Below, piece by piece: positions 27,927 to 38,591 of a stretch of 64,000 nucleotides of DNA. Source of the stretch: Gammaproteobacteria bacterium (GTDB lineage: Bacteria > Pseudomonadota > Gammaproteobacteria > Steroidobacterales > Woeseiaceae); the NCBI GenBank assembly GCA_029863125.1, contig JAOTWB010000005.1, forward strand, positions 44,886 through 108,885, in the 5' to 3' direction. Every line of letters starts with the position of its first letter. The first letter of the stretch is position 1. A model generated the notes under the pieces. The model searched no databases. It was not told the origin of the DNA and saw nothing but the letters and a program-made list of their open reading frames with translations. The position numbers and the translations under genes were made by a program.

Positions 27927-28293
27927 GAGAAAGCCGGAGTCGGCCAGGCAATCGCTGCAGCAATGCAGAGGAAAGTCCGGGCTCCTTCGGACAGGGCGCC
28001 AGGTAACGCCTGGGGGGCGTGAGCCCATGGAAAGTGCCACAGAAAATATACCGCCGACCCTGGGGTCGGTAAGGGTGAAAAGGTGCGGTAAGAGCGCACC
28101 GCGCGACTGGCAACAGCTCGCGGCACGGTAAACCCCGCCCGGAGCAAGACCAAATAGGGGAGTAGGGGCTGTTTGCCCACCGTCGGTTCCGAACGGACTC
28201 CCGGGTAGGTTGCTCGAGGCAGCTGGCGACAGCTGTCCCAGATGAATGGTTGTCGATGACAGAACCCGGCTTATTGCCGGCTCCGGCTTTCTC
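27927..28293 (+). ncRNA. rnpB: RNase P RNA (bacterial class A)
   Basis: The catalytic RNA of RNase P, which removes 5' leaders of tRNA precursors. The diagnostic core GAGGAAAGTCCGGGCTC lies near the 5' end (about 27968-27984), followed by CACAGAAA, the AAGGGTGAAAAGGTGCGGTAAGAGCGCACCG-type P10-P12 region, and near the 3' end AGATGAATGG and ACAGAACCCGGCTTA. The ends are set by a perfect 13-bp P1 helix: 27927-27939 pairs with 28281-28293. Length, about 367 nt, is typical. Position between rsmI and mraZ is the same as in Pseudomonas. Confidence 0.96.
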
Positions 28294-28302
28294 ACCTGCC
28301 AA

Positions 28303-28331
28303 TTTACCTATTGAAAACAATGAGTTATACT
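28303..28331 (+). promoter_or_regulatory. Candidate sigma-70 promoter in the rnpB-mraZ gap
   Basis: TTTACC and TATACT are separated by exactly 17 bases, starting 10 bases after the rnpB 3' end. It matches 4 of 6 and 5 of 6 bases. No start codon with a ribosome binding site follows before the hairpin at 28408, so it would drive either a small RNA or a longer mraZ leader. Confidence 0.4.
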
Positions 28332-28337
28332 CTGCAC

Positions 28338-28431
28338 TCCTGCCGTGCGCGGAGCGCGCTGGCCCGCTTGCGCAAACTGGCGCGAAACCGGGTCGAATCG
28401 GGCCGCTGTCGCGGAATTGCGACCTCTTTTT
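28338..28431 (+). ncRNA. Possible small RNA between rnpB and mraZ
   Basis: This stretch of about 94 bases is bounded by the promoter-like elements at 28303-28331 and by a hairpin with a T-run at 28408-28431. It contains short internal hairpins (GCGC GGA GCGC near 28347; CCGGG...) and no plausible open reading frame. It does not resemble 6S, tmRNA or SRP RNA. The call rests only on these boundaries. Confidence 0.3.
28408..28431 (+). terminator. Rho-independent terminator-like hairpin upstream of mraZ
   Basis: A 5-bp stem GTCGC/GCGAC with loop GGAATT is followed by CTCTTTTT. The stem is short, so efficiency is doubtful. It could end rnpB read-through or a separate small transcript. Confidence 0.45.
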
Positions 28432-28560
28432 GAGATCTCATCGAAGAAGTAAGTGTAAATAACTGATTTACCTAGCGCGAACTCTGCCACATTTCGCCCT
28501 TTTTGGGCCACGAGAAAGCCCCTAAGTCACTGTACAACAAAGATTAATTGCTTTCGTTTG

Positions 28561-28590
28561 TTGACGGTCGCCGCGGCCGCCACCTATAGT
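28561..28590 (+). promoter_or_regulatory. mraZ (dcw) promoter
   Basis: TTGACG (-35) and TATAGT (-10) with an 18-base spacer, each 5 of 6 to consensus, lie about 90 bases upstream of mraZ. It is the best sigma-70 promoter in the window and should transcribe the division and cell wall cluster. The MraZ operator follows immediately. Confidence 0.75.
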
Positions 28591-28599
28591 GTTGAAAAG

Positions 28600-28624
28600 T
28601 GGATAAAAGTGGGAGGAAAGGGGC
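28600..28624 (+). promoter_or_regulatory. MraZ-binding direct repeats
   Basis: Three five-base units TGGAT, TGGGA and GGGGC are spaced by exactly 5 bases each (10-bp period), starting 10 bases after the -10 element. MraZ of E. coli and mycoplasmas binds TGGGN repeats with this spacing in its own promoter and represses the dcw cluster. The first and third units deviate from consensus. Confidence 0.7.
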
Positions 28625-28678
28625 AGCCTGCCCAGGATTCGCGCCAGAAGAGCGAAGCCCGGGGTCGTCCCGAACGCC

Positions 28679-29128
28679 GTGTTTCGAGGGGCCACCAAAG
28701 TCACATTGGACGCCAAAGGGCGTATGGCAATGCCGACCCGGTATCGGGAGCGGCTCACCTCCCGTTGCGATGGCGAAATCATCGTGACTGTCGATAAAGA
28801 CCACTGCCTCCTCGTATACCCGCTGCCGGACTGGGAAGAACTCGAACGCAAGCTCGTTCGCCTGCCCAGCATGAATAAAGCTGCTCGTCGCATTGTGCGA
28901 ATTATGGTCGGTTATGCGACCGAGGTCGACATGGACGGGAGTGGTCGAATTCTGATTTCGCGAGAACTCCGGGATTTCGCGGGACTCGACAAGAACGCGA
29001 TGTTGATTGGGCAGGGCAATAAATTTGAACTTTGGGATGAACAGACCTGGAACGAAAAGCGCGATGCGTGGCTCGACGAGGAAGACGACGGCGACCTGCC
29101 GGCGGACCTCGAGTCAATTTCGTTCTAG
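28679..29128 (+). CDS. mraZ: Transcriptional regulator MraZ
   Basis: A 149-residue MraZ with two SpoVT/AbrB-type half-domains, each carrying the conserved loop: DAKGRMAMPTRYRE near residue 11 and DGSGRILISRELRD near residue 85. MraZ forms ring oligomers and binds direct repeats in its own promoter; matching repeats are present upstream. The start is GTG (MFRGATKVTLDAKG), as the family N-terminus requires. It leads the dcw cluster and is followed after 15 bases by rsmH. Confidence 0.96.
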   Translation: MFRGATKVTLDAKGRMAMPTRYRERLTSRCDGEIIVTVDKDHCLLVYPLPDWEELERKLVRLPSMNKAARRIVRIMVGYATEVDMDGSGRILISRELRDFAGLDKNAMLIGQGNKFELWDEQTWNEKRDAWLDEEDDGDLPADLESISF

Positions 29129-29143
29129 TTCGCTGTCCATGCC

Positions 29144-30103
29144 ATGAGCAGCAACGCGCACGTGCCGGTGCTGTTGGGGCCAGTCCTTCAGGGACTGAAA
29201 ATAAAACCAGACGGCTGTTATGTCGACGGAACGTTCGGACGCGGTGGTCACAGCGGGGAGATTCTGAAGCAACTTGATTCGAATGGTCGACTGATCGGAA
29301 TCGATCGCGACCCGCAGGCAATCGCTTCAGCAGCAAGATCTCTTAAAGATGATCCGCGCGTCGAGTTGATAAAGGGTGCTTATGCGCAACTTGAGACAAT
29401 CATTAGCGAAAGACAGGACGTCAGCGGCCGGCCGCTGCTTGGCCGGGTCGACGGACTGCTCCTTGATCTCGGAGTTTCATCACCGCAACTGGATGAAGCC
29501 GCTCGAGGATTCAGTTTCCTGCGGGATGGCCCACTCGATATGCGAATGGACCCGGAGTCAGGAGTGTCGGCCGGTGAATGGCTCGCGTCAGTGGATGAAA
29601 AAGACTTGAGACGCGCTGTATCCAAATTCGGCGAGGAGCGAAACGCAGGGCGTATTGCCCGGGCTATTGTTGCCGCCAGGCAAGTAGCGCCGATCGAAAC
29701 AACGGCGCAACTGGCGGCTATCGTAGAATCAGCGGTGCCGGCCCTGCACGGGCAACGGCGATCCAGGAGGCATCCGGCAACAAAGACCTTTCAGGCGATT
29801 CGCATTGTAGTCAATCGTGAACTCGAGCAGCTCGAGTCCGTGCTCCAGCAGTCACTCAATGTGTTGCGACGGGGCGGGCGCCTGTGTGTCATCAGTTTTC
29901 ATTCGCTCGAGGATCGCATGGTAAAGCGGTTCATGCGAAATGCTTCACTCGAGCCAGAGCCGTATCGGGGAATGCCTTCGATACCGGATGAGTTCCGGCC
30001 GAAATTGAAAGTCATTGGCAAAGTCATTACGGCGACAGCCGATGAGATCGCGGCGAATCCCCGGGCACGCAGCGCACGTCTGCGGATAGCGGAGAGGACG
30101 TGA
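29144..30103 (+). CDS. rsmH: 16S rRNA (cytosine(1402)-N4)-methyltransferase RsmH
   Basis: A 319-residue RsmH (MraW) that N4-methylates C1402 of 16S rRNA. HVPVLLGPV opens the protein, SAM motif I is DGTFGRGGHS, then LLLDLGVSSPQLDEAARGFSF and the C-terminal VISFHSLEDRMVKRFM, all diagnostic. The stop codon overlaps the ftsL start (TGATG). Confidence 0.97.
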   Translation: MSSNAHVPVLLGPVLQGLKIKPDGCYVDGTFGRGGHSGEILKQLDSNGRLIGIDRDPQAIASAARSLKDDPRVELIKGAYAQLETIISERQDVSGRPLLGRVDGLLLDLGVSSPQLDEAARGFSFLRDGPLDMRMDPESGVSAGEWLASVDEKDLRRAVSKFGEERNAGRIARAIVAARQVAPIETTAQLAAIVESAVPALHGQRRSRRHPATKTFQAIRIVVNRELEQLESVLQQSLNVLRRGGRLCVISFHSLEDRMVKRFMRNASLEPEPYRGMPSIPDEFRPKLKVIGKVITATADEIAANPRARSARLRIAERT

Positions 30104-30390
30104 TGCAGGCAAAGCAGCCGGCGCAGCCGTTCCTTCTCGCCTTCGTGTTGGCGGTCGTGTGTGTAATGAGCGCGATCGCCCTGGTCTATACCAAGCACGA
30201 ATCACGCAAGTTATTCGTGGAACTCGAGGCACTGACGCACGAGCGCGACGGACTCAACATTGAATGGGGCCAGCTGCAGATCGAACAGAGCACCTGGGCC
30301 CAGCATGCACGAATAGAGCGAGTTGCAACTGAAGACCTCTCGCTCGTGCGACCCGAAGCCACCGATATCTTCGTAATCGAACGTCAATGA
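30103..30390 (+). CDS. ftsL: Cell division protein FtsL
   Basis: A 95-residue bitopic protein: a short cytoplasmic N-terminus, one membrane helix (FLLAFVLAVVCVMSAIALVY) and a periplasmic coiled coil (SRKLFVELEALTHERDGLNIEWGQLQIEQSTW). FtsL forms the FtsQLB complex that activates FtsWI. Sequence conservation of FtsL is low, so the call leans on size, topology and position between rsmH and ftsI. The stop overlaps the ftsI ATG (ATGA). Confidence 0.92.
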   Translation: MQAKQPAQPFLLAFVLAVVCVMSAIALVYTKHESRKLFVELEALTHERDGLNIEWGQLQIEQSTWAQHARIERVATEDLSLVRPEATDIFVIERQ

Positions 30391-32129
30391 CACGCGGCGC
30401 AGAAACAAAACAGAAGACTGAACGTCGATTCGCGGGGCGCGTGACGCTCGTACTGGCGTTGTTTGGCCTGGTGGCAGCAACGCTGGTCGCGCGTGCCGTC
30501 TATCTGCAGGTCCTCGACAAGGATTTCTTGAATCAGCAGGCTGACACGCGCCACCTGCGGACCGAGCGAATTTCCGCGCATCGCGGGACAATAACTGATC
30601 GCAACGGTGAACCGCTTGCTATCAGTACGCCGGTAGACAGCATCTGGGTGAACCCGAAGGAGTTCGCTTCGGCGGTTGACGATATCCCGCGGCTCGCCCG
30701 TGCACTGAACGTTGACTCGCAGACGCTGATGCGGCGTATCACGCGCAGCATGGACAAAGAATTTCTGTACCTCAAGCGGCATCTCAACCCGGAACAGGCG
30801 GAACAGGTGCTGGCGCTGAATCTGCCCGGCATCAATGTGCAGCGCGAATACCGCCGCTACTATCCCGCGTCGGAAGTTACGGGCCATCTCATCGGTTTTA
30901 CCAACATCGATGACGAAGGACAGGAAGGTCTTGAGCTCGCATTCAACCATTGGCTGGCGGGCGAGTCGGGTGCAAAGCGGGTACTGAAAGATCGCCTCGG
31001 CCGCTCGATCGAGAACGTGGAAAGCATTCGGCCGGCGCGGCATGGAAAGGACCTGAAAACCAGCATTGATTTGCGGCTGCAGTATCTTGCGTATCGCTCG
31101 CTCAAAGCCGCAATAAAATCTTACGAAGCACGTTCAGGTTCGATCGTTGTGCTTGACGTGAAGACCGGCGAAGTACTGGCGATGGTCAATCAGCCGACCT
31201 ACAACCCCAACGACCGCTCGCAGTTCGCAGCAGCGCGCTATCGCAACCGTGCGATCACGGATATTTTCGAGCCCGGCTCCAGTATCAAACCGCTTATCGT
31301 TGCAGCCGCGCTGGAAAGCGGCCAGTACCGTCCGAGCAGTGTCGTCGACACTGCGCCGGGCTACGTAACGGTAGGCGCGAAGAGAATCGAAGACCGCCGC
31401 AACCTGGGTCGAGTGAGTCTGACGACGATACTCGCGCGCTCCAGCAATGTTGGCGTGACGAAGCTCGCAATGACGCTGGAGCCGGATCAGCTGTGGGACA
31501 CGATGACGCAGTTTGGTTTTGGCACGCTCACCACGAGCGGATTTCCAGGCGAGTCGGCAGGTATGCTGACCCATTTCAGCCACTGGCAGCCGATCAGCCA
31601 GGCCACGCTTGCGTACGGTTACGGGGTATCGGTCACACCACTGCAGCTGGCGCAAGCGTACGCCGTCTTCGGCGATGACGGAGGCCTCAGACCGATATCG
31701 CTGGTCCGCCTCGAACAGCCGAATGACAGTCAACAGGTGATTTCGCAGGATACGGCCGCTGCGGTGCGGCGTATGCTCGAGGAGGTTGTGCGGCCCGGTG
31801 GCACCGGTAGCAAGGCATCGGTCGACGGTTATCGTATTGCCGGCAAGACCGGCACGGCGTGGAAATTCGCGACAGGAGGCTACTCGCAGGACAAGCACAT
31901 CTCTATATTTGCCGGCCTCGCACCCGCGAGCGATCCGCGCCTGGCAACCGTTGTCGTGATCGACGAGCCACGTGGCGAACTGTACTACGGCAGCGACGTT
32001 GCGGCACCCGTGTTCGCCGACGTCATGGCCGAGTCGCTGCGCCTGTTGGCCGTAGCGCCGGATGCAATACCGGCACGCGATCCCGGCGAGACGATGCAGG
32101 CAATGGCGAGACGGACGCCGAGTCGATGA
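30387..32129 (+). CDS. ftsI: Septal peptidoglycan transpeptidase FtsI (PBP3)
   Basis: A 580-residue class B penicillin-binding protein that crosslinks septal peptidoglycan. An N-terminal membrane helix (VTLVLALFGLVAATLVARAVYL) is followed by the pedestal domain with ISAHRGTITDRNGEPLA, then the transpeptidase domain: SxxK is S298 in GSSIKP, the second motif is RSSNVG, and the third is KTGTAWK. It should be a beta-lactam target. Overlaps on both sides are ATGA. Confidence 0.97.
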   Translation: MTRGAETKQKTERRFAGRVTLVLALFGLVAATLVARAVYLQVLDKDFLNQQADTRHLRTERISAHRGTITDRNGEPLAISTPVDSIWVNPKEFASAVDDIPRLARALNVDSQTLMRRITRSMDKEFLYLKRHLNPEQAEQVLALNLPGINVQREYRRYYPASEVTGHLIGFTNIDDEGQEGLELAFNHWLAGESGAKRVLKDRLGRSIENVESIRPARHGKDLKTSIDLRLQYLAYRSLKAAIKSYEARSGSIVVLDVKTGEVLAMVNQPTYNPNDRSQFAAARYRNRAITDIFEPGSSIKPLIVAAALESGQYRPSSVVDTAPGYVTVGAKRIEDRRNLGRVSLTTILARSSNVGVTKLAMTLEPDQLWDTMTQFGFGTLTTSGFPGESAGMLTHFSHWQPISQATLAYGYGVSVTPLQLAQAYAVFGDDGGLRPISLVRLEQPNDSQQVISQDTAAAVRRMLEEVVRPGGTGSKASVDGYRIAGKTGTAWKFATGGYSQDKHISIFAGLAPASDPRLATVVVIDEPRGELYYGSDVAAPVFADVMAESLRLLAVAPDAIPARDPGETMQAMARRTPSR

Positions 32130-33634
32130 ACATGCCGGCCGAACACCTTTCCTCAATTCCGACCCTCGCCGAGCTTGTGCGGGACTACGCTGAGGCGCCG
32201 CCCGTTCCGATACATGGGATTGCGAGCGACAGTCGCCAACTTGGCGAAGGCTATCTGTTCCTGGCCTGTCACGGCACTAACAGCCATGGCCTTGATTACC
32301 TGGCGGACGCGAAAGCGGCCGGCGTCAGCGCGGTCGCTTACGACGCATCGACGTCGGTGGCGCCAGTGGACATCGGTGTGCCGATGGTTGCGATCGATGA
32401 TCTCGGCGCAAAGCTCGGTGAAATCGCCAATCGATTCTACGGCCGTCCATCGCAGGTCCTCGGCGTCTTTGGGGTGACCGGCACCAACGGCAAGACCACG
32501 GTGGCGTGGCTCGTCGCGCAATGCGCACAGCTGCTGGGTGAGCGATGCGGCTACGTTGGCACGTTGGGATACGGCGTCGACAAAATCGAGGGTTCACAGC
32601 GCTTGACGACACCGGATGCTGTGGAGCTCCACGGCCGGTTGGCAAAATTCGTCGAGCAAGGGGCAGACTATGCCGCAGTCGAGGTTTCTTCCCATGCCTT
32701 GTCACAGGGCCGCGTCGACGGCGTGCGGTTCGAGGCGGCGCTGTTTACGAATCTGACGCGTGATCATCTCGATTACCACGCGGATATGCAGGATTATTTC
32801 GAAACCAAGGCGCGGTTGTTTCTCGAATCCGACACCCGAAATCGAATCATAAACCTCGATTCAGAATTCGGCAGTCAGCTGGCGGAGCGCTGCGGACAGG
32901 ACGTAATTACTGTTTCGACCAACTTCAACCGCGTTGCGAACGGCCGGCGGCATGTATTCGTGCGCGCGGTCGTGGCCCATCCGCGCGGATCCGACGTCGA
33001 ATTTGTCAGCTCGTGGGGCGACGGGCGCTTCAGCCTGCCGCTACCCGGAGACTTCAATGTCGCAAATGCGGCGATCGTTCTTGCGCTGATGCTGCAGCAG
33101 GGCGTTTCGCTCGACACGGCCTGCGACGTTTTGTCGAGAGTGAAAGCGCCGCCAGGACGCATGGAGCGGGTTTCCGCGGACGGAGCGGCGGTATACGTCG
33201 ACTATGCGCACACTCCGAGCGCCATCGAAGCCGCGCTGCGTGCGCTGCGCGCGCACTGTCGCGGCAAGCTCTGGTGTGTTTTTGGCTGCGGCGGAGATCG
33301 GGATGCGGGCAAACGCCCGCTCATGGGCAGGGCGTCGGAGCGGCTGTCGGATCGCGTCGTCATCACGAGCGACAATCCGCGCTCGGAAGACCCGGGACAG
33401 ATTATCGATGACGTGATGTCCGGCTTCACGCGGCCGGAACGGGCAACGGTCATCGAGGATCGTGCGGCCGCCATCGCCTGGGCAATTGCGCAGGCGGACG
33501 ATGCTGACATCGTCTTGATCGCCGGCAAGGGTCATGAGGCCTACCAGCAAATTGGCGATAAATTTTACCCGTTCTCGGACTACGCCTTGGCCGAGGCAGC
33601 CCTGTGCGCCCAGGCAAAAGGGGGCGCGCAATGA
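32126..33634 (+). CDS. murE: UDP-MurNAc-tripeptide ligase MurE (meso-diaminopimelate-adding)
   Basis: A 502-residue Mur ligase adding the third residue of the stem peptide. ATP-binding motif is TGTNGKTT, and the amino-acid selectivity motif is DNPR (residues 416-419), which specifies meso-diaminopimelate, so the wall is Gram-negative type A1gamma. The start is the ATG in the ftsI stop (ATGA); the open frame upstream lies inside ftsI. An ATG two codons later is an alternative. Confidence 0.97.
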   Translation: MNMPAEHLSSIPTLAELVRDYAEAPPVPIHGIASDSRQLGEGYLFLACHGTNSHGLDYLADAKAAGVSAVAYDASTSVAPVDIGVPMVAIDDLGAKLGEIANRFYGRPSQVLGVFGVTGTNGKTTVAWLVAQCAQLLGERCGYVGTLGYGVDKIEGSQRLTTPDAVELHGRLAKFVEQGADYAAVEVSSHALSQGRVDGVRFEAALFTNLTRDHLDYHADMQDYFETKARLFLESDTRNRIINLDSEFGSQLAERCGQDVITVSTNFNRVANGRRHVFVRAVVAHPRGSDVEFVSSWGDGRFSLPLPGDFNVANAAIVLALMLQQGVSLDTACDVLSRVKAPPGRMERVSADGAAVYVDYAHTPSAIEAALRALRAHCRGKLWCVFGCGGDRDAGKRPLMGRASERLSDRVVITSDNPRSEDPGQIIDDVMSGFTRPERATVIEDRAAAIAWAIAQADDADIVLIAGKGHEAYQQIGDKFYPFSDYALAEAALCAQAKGGAQ

Positions 33635-34992
33635 TTGCATCCTTGAGCGCCGCGGCGGAAAGCATGAGCGGCGTGCTGCACGGCAAGGACCGCGGATTCA
33701 CCGGCATCAGCACGGACACACGCACGTTGCGTAGTGACGAGTTGTTCTTTGCGCTGCAGGGTCCGAATTTTGACGGCGGTGACTACCTGGGCACCGCGCA
33801 CGCAATCGGTGCAGCCGGCGCCGTCGTGTCACGCGTCGTCGACGAGAATATCTCGCAGATCAAGGTGCATGATACGCGCACGGCATTGGGCAGCTTCGGA
33901 GCGGCGTGGCGCAAGCAGCACGATGTAACGGTGATTGGCATCACCGGTAGCAATGGCAAGACGACGCTGAAGGAGCTGGTCAAGGCCTGCCTTGCACGGC
34001 AGGCGCCAACCCTGGCGACGCAGGGAAACCTCAACAACGATATCGGCATGCCGCTGATGTTGGCGAGGATAGAGGAAAAACATCGTTTCGCCGTATTGGA
34101 AATGGGTGCAAACCACGCCGGTGAAATCGCGTACCTGACGGCACTCGCGAATCCTGACGTAGTCGTCATCACCAACGCGGCGGCAGCGCATCTGGAGGGT
34201 TTCGGATCGATCGAAGGCGTGGCCCATGCGAAGGGTGAGATCCTGCAGAACCCCGAGCGGCCGAAGATTGCGATTCTGAATGCCGACGATGCGTATTTTG
34301 ATTACTGGTCTGCGCTGGTCGAGGATGTGCGCTCGGTCAGCTTCGGGCGCGGCCCGGACGCCGATGTCTACGCGGATGACGTCATCGCCGCTGTTGAGCA
34401 ATCGCGGTTTTGCCTGCACCTGCCAAACGGAAAGATCAACGTATGCCTGCCGCTTGCTGGCATTCACAATGTGAAGAACGCCTGCGCCGCAGCTGCCGTC
34501 GCTTTTTCGCTTGGCATCGATGCCGGAAATATAAAAACGGCTTTGGAAGGCGTCAGCCCCGTCAGCGGCCGTCTGCAGGCTTTGCGGGGCACGAATGGCG
34601 CGACACTATTCGACGACAGTTACAACGCTAACCCCCGATCGGTCGTCGCCGCCGCCGAGTTCCTGTCGCAGCTTTCCGGCGAAAGCTGGCTCGTTCTGGG
34701 CGACATGAAAGAACTCGGATCAGATGCTGCGGCGCTGCACCGCGAGGTTGGAGAAGCGGCGCGCGCATGCGGCATCGATCGCCTGTTTGCGCTGGGAGAT
34801 TTGTCGCGTAATACGGTCGAAGGATTCGGCGAGCACGCGAGTTGGTTCGGTAGCGTAGACGCGCTCGTCGACGAGTTGAGCGACAGGCTCAATAATTCCG
34901 TCAACGTGCTCGTGAAAGGATCCCGTTCGATGCACATGGAGCGCGTCGTCGATGCGCTGCGCGAAGACGAGCCCGTGAGAAAAGAGGCCTGA
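33631..34992 (+). CDS. murF: UDP-MurNAc-pentapeptide synthetase MurF
   Basis: A 453-residue Mur ligase attaching D-Ala-D-Ala to the tripeptide. [13 protein letters not shown] is the P-loop, [13 protein letters not shown] and [11 protein letters not shown] are the family signatures, and LGDMKELG closes the active region. The start overlaps the murE stop (ATGA). mraY follows after two bases. Confidence 0.97.
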   Translation: MIASLSAAAESMSGVLHGKDRGFTGISTDTRTLRSDELFFALQGPNFDGGDYLGTAHAIGAAGAVVSRVVDENISQIKVHDTRTALGSFGAAWRKQHDVTVIGITGSNGKTTLKELVKACLARQAPTLATQGNLNNDIGMPLMLARIEEKHRFAVLEMGANHAGEIAYLTALANPDVVVITNAAAAHLEGFGSIEGVAHAKGEILQNPERPKIAILNADDAYFDYWSALVEDVRSVSFGRGPDADVYADDVIAAVEQSRFCLHLPNGKINVCLPLAGIHNVKNACAAAAVAFSLGIDAGNIKTALEGVSPVSGRLQALRGTNGATLFDDSYNANPRSVVAAAEFLSQLSGESWLVLGDMKELGSDAAALHREVGEAARACGIDRLFALGDLSRNTVEGFGEHASWFGSVDALVDELSDRLNNSVNVLVKGSRSMHMERVVDALREDEPVRKEA

Positions 34993-34994
34993 TC

Positions 34995-36073
<1,079 letters not shown>

Positions 36074-36077
<4 letters not shown>

Positions 36078-37405
36078 CCGCGGCACGAGCAACAGCAAGC
36101 AAGGACCTCGTCGTAGGGCTAGGCACCACGGGTCTGTCGATTGCGCGCTATCTCAGAAGAAGTGATATCGATGCAATGTTCTTCGACAGTCGTACCGAAC
36201 CGCCGGGCATGAACGAGCTCGGTGAAGTCTGGCCGAATGCCGAGGTCTTGCTCGGTGACGTGAAACTGCCTGCGGGTATTGCACGCATCATCGCTTCACC
36301 CGGCATATCGGATCGTCATCCACTGCTCGCGAATGCGCGCAAAAAGAAGCTGGAGATCGTTTCCGATATCGAGTTGTTTGCCCGTGAAGCGAAAGCTCCG
36401 TTCGTTGCCGTCACGGGCTCCAATGGCAAGAGCACGGTAACAACATTGATTCATCTCATGTGCCGCGCCGACGGCCGCGAGGCCCTGGCCGGCGGAAATC
36501 TCGGCGAACCCGCGCTCGACCTATTGGATCATCCGACGCCACAGCTTTACGTCCTCGAACTGTCCAGCTTTCAGCTGCACAGGACTCAAGCTTTGCCGGC
36601 CGCCGTAGCCGTCCTTCTGAACGTTTCACCCGATCATCTGGACTGGCACACCGATGAAGCCGAGTACCGGAAGTCAAAGTACCGCATCTACCGCGAAGCA
36701 CAGGCGGCGGTAATTAACCGAGCGGATGCCGAAGCTGCAAAGCATACGAAGCACTGCAAACCTGTGATCAGTTTTGGTCTCGATGAGCCGGCCGAGAATC
36801 AGTATGGATTGCGCACGGAAGATGGCGAGACCTATCTGGCGCGCGGTGATTCGCTCCTAATATCGGTTAATGATCTCGCCATGTACGGCGTGCATAACCA
36901 GCTCAATGCCCTGGCCGCCCTGGCTGCCGGGGAGTTGGTAGGGCTCGGCATGTCGGCCATGCTGCAGGTTCTCGCGGAATTCCCCGGCCTGCCGCACCGC
37001 ATGCAGTTTGTCGCCCGTGTCGGTGCCGTCGACTACATCAATGATTCCAAAGCGACGAACGTTGCCGCAGCCGTGGCGTCCATAAATTCTGTTGACGGCA
37101 CGCTCGTACTGATCGCCGGCGGTGACGGCAAGGGCGGTGACTTCCGTGAACTGGCCGCAGCGCTCGAAGGGAAACTGCGCGGCGCCGTGCTGATCGGAAA
37201 AGACGCGGAAAAAATTGCCGCTGCGCTGGACACGGCCATGCCGGTTTTTTTCGCCGAAGACATGTACGCGGCGGTGCGGATGGCGGCATCCTGCGCTGCT
37301 GCGGATGACACGGTGCTGCTTGCACCGGCCTGCGCGAGCCTGGATCAGTTCGAGAATTTCAAGGCAAGAGGGGACGCGTTTTGCGACGCGGTAAGGGCGC
37401 TGTGA
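36074..37405 (+). CDS. murD: UDP-MurNAc-L-alanine:D-glutamate ligase MurD
   Basis: A 443-residue Mur ligase adding D-glutamate. [15 protein letters not shown] is the N-terminal nucleotide-fold, [11 protein letters not shown] the P-loop, LELSSFQL and NDSKATN the family motifs, and [15 protein letters not shown] the C-terminus. The ATG lies in the mraY stop codon; the long upstream frame is antiphase mraY. ftsW starts one base after the stop. Confidence 0.97.
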
Positions 37406-37406
37406 C

Positions 37407-38591
37407 ATGAGTTCTCATAGCATAACAATGCCTTTTCCGGCTCGCCTGAGAACCGGGCTGCAGATCGATCCGGTGCTGCTAACGATCGTGCTGGCTCTGC
37501 TGCTCGGTGGCTTCGTGGTCCTGGCATCGGCATCAATTTCGATCTCGGAAAACGCCGTCGGTAACCCTTTTTTCTATATTCAGCGACAGCTGTTCGCGGC
37601 GGCGATAGGGGCAGTTGCCGGCGGAATCTGCCTGTTTATACCGATGCAGGTGTGGCGGAGCCTCGGGCCGCTGATGTTATTCGCGGGATTGGCCCTCCTT
37701 GTCCTGGTGCTCGTACCGGGGATCGGTTACGAGGTGAACGGTAGTACCCGGTGGATGCGGGTTGGCTTCATGAACCTGCAGGTATCTGAGCCTGCGCGCC
37801 TTTGCTTCCTGATCTACCTTGCCGGCTACCTCGTACGCCGCAGCAAGTCACTGCGGGAGGAATTCACGGGCTTTCTTCGCCCGATGCTGGTACTGACGCT
37901 GGCCTGTGTCCTGTTGCTCAAAGAGCCTGACTTTGGTGCGGCGCTGGTGCTTGTCGCCACGGCTCTCGTCATGCTGTTTGTCGCGGGCGCACGCATCCGC
38001 GATTTCCTGGTGTTCTTTTCGGCTGCGGTAATTGGTATGGCGGCCCTTGCGATAACGTCGCCCTATCGTATGAAACGTCTGACGGGATTCCTGGATCCGT
38101 GGGCGGATCCTTACGATTCCGGGTTTCAGCTGACACAATCGCTTATCGCGATAGGTCGCGGTGAGTGGTTCGGTGTCGGACTTGGCGACAGCGTGCAAAA
38201 GCTATTCTACCTGCCTGAAGCGCACACCGATTTTGTGTTCGCCGTATTTGCCGAGGAGTTCGGGCTCGCAGGATCCCTGATTCTGATCGCGTTATTCCTG
38301 GCGTTGCTCTTTCGTGTTTTCAGACTCGGCATGCGAGCTGCAAGTGCTGAGCGCTTTTTCGAGGCGTACCTCGCGATCGGTCTTGCGACCTGGCTCGGAC
38401 TGCAGGCCTTCATCAATGTCGGCGTCAACATGGGCCTGCTTCCCACCAAGGGACTGACGTTGCCACTAATTAGCTATGGCCGCAGCAGCCTGATCATAAC
38501 GATGATCTGTATCGGCCTGTTGCTGCGAATTCATCACGAACTGGTCGTTGACGCGAAGCCGGTAAACCGCAAGCGAGGCCGCCGAAAATGA
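37407..38591 (+). CDS. ftsW: Septal peptidoglycan glycosyltransferase FtsW
   Basis: A 394-residue SEDS-family polymerase with ten membrane helices, the partner of FtsI. LTIVLALLLGGFVVLASASI starts the first helix; the catalytic-loop region with the conserved Asp is KEPDFGAA, and the SEDS signature is in INVGVNMGLLPTKGLTLPLISYGRSS. Overlaps murG as ATGA. Confidence 0.97.
   Translation: MSSHSITMPFPARLRTGLQIDPVLLTIVLALLLGGFVVLASASISISENAVGNPFFYIQRQLFAAAIGAVAGGICLFIPMQVWRSLGPLMLFAGLALLVLVLVPGIGYEVNGSTRWMRVGFMNLQVSEPARLCFLIYLAGYLVRRSKSLREEFTGFLRPMLVLTLACVLLLKEPDFGAALVLVATALVMLFVAGARIRDFLVFFSAAVIGMAALAITSPYRMKRLTGFLDPWADPYDSGFQLTQSLIAIGRGEWFGVGLGDSVQKLFYLPEAHTDFVFAVFAEEFGLAGSLILIALFLALLFRVFRLGMRAASAERFFEAYLAIGLATWLGLQAFINVGVNMGLLPTKGLTLPLISYGRSSLIITMICIGLLLRIHHELVVDAKPVNRKRGRRK

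Noticed and set aside
27723..28295. 190-codon minus-strand frame covering rnpB
   Set aside because: It lies over the RNase P RNA, whose structure explains the sequence.
31134..32156. 340-codon minus-strand frame opposite ftsI
   Set aside because: Antisense shadow of the transpeptidase domain.
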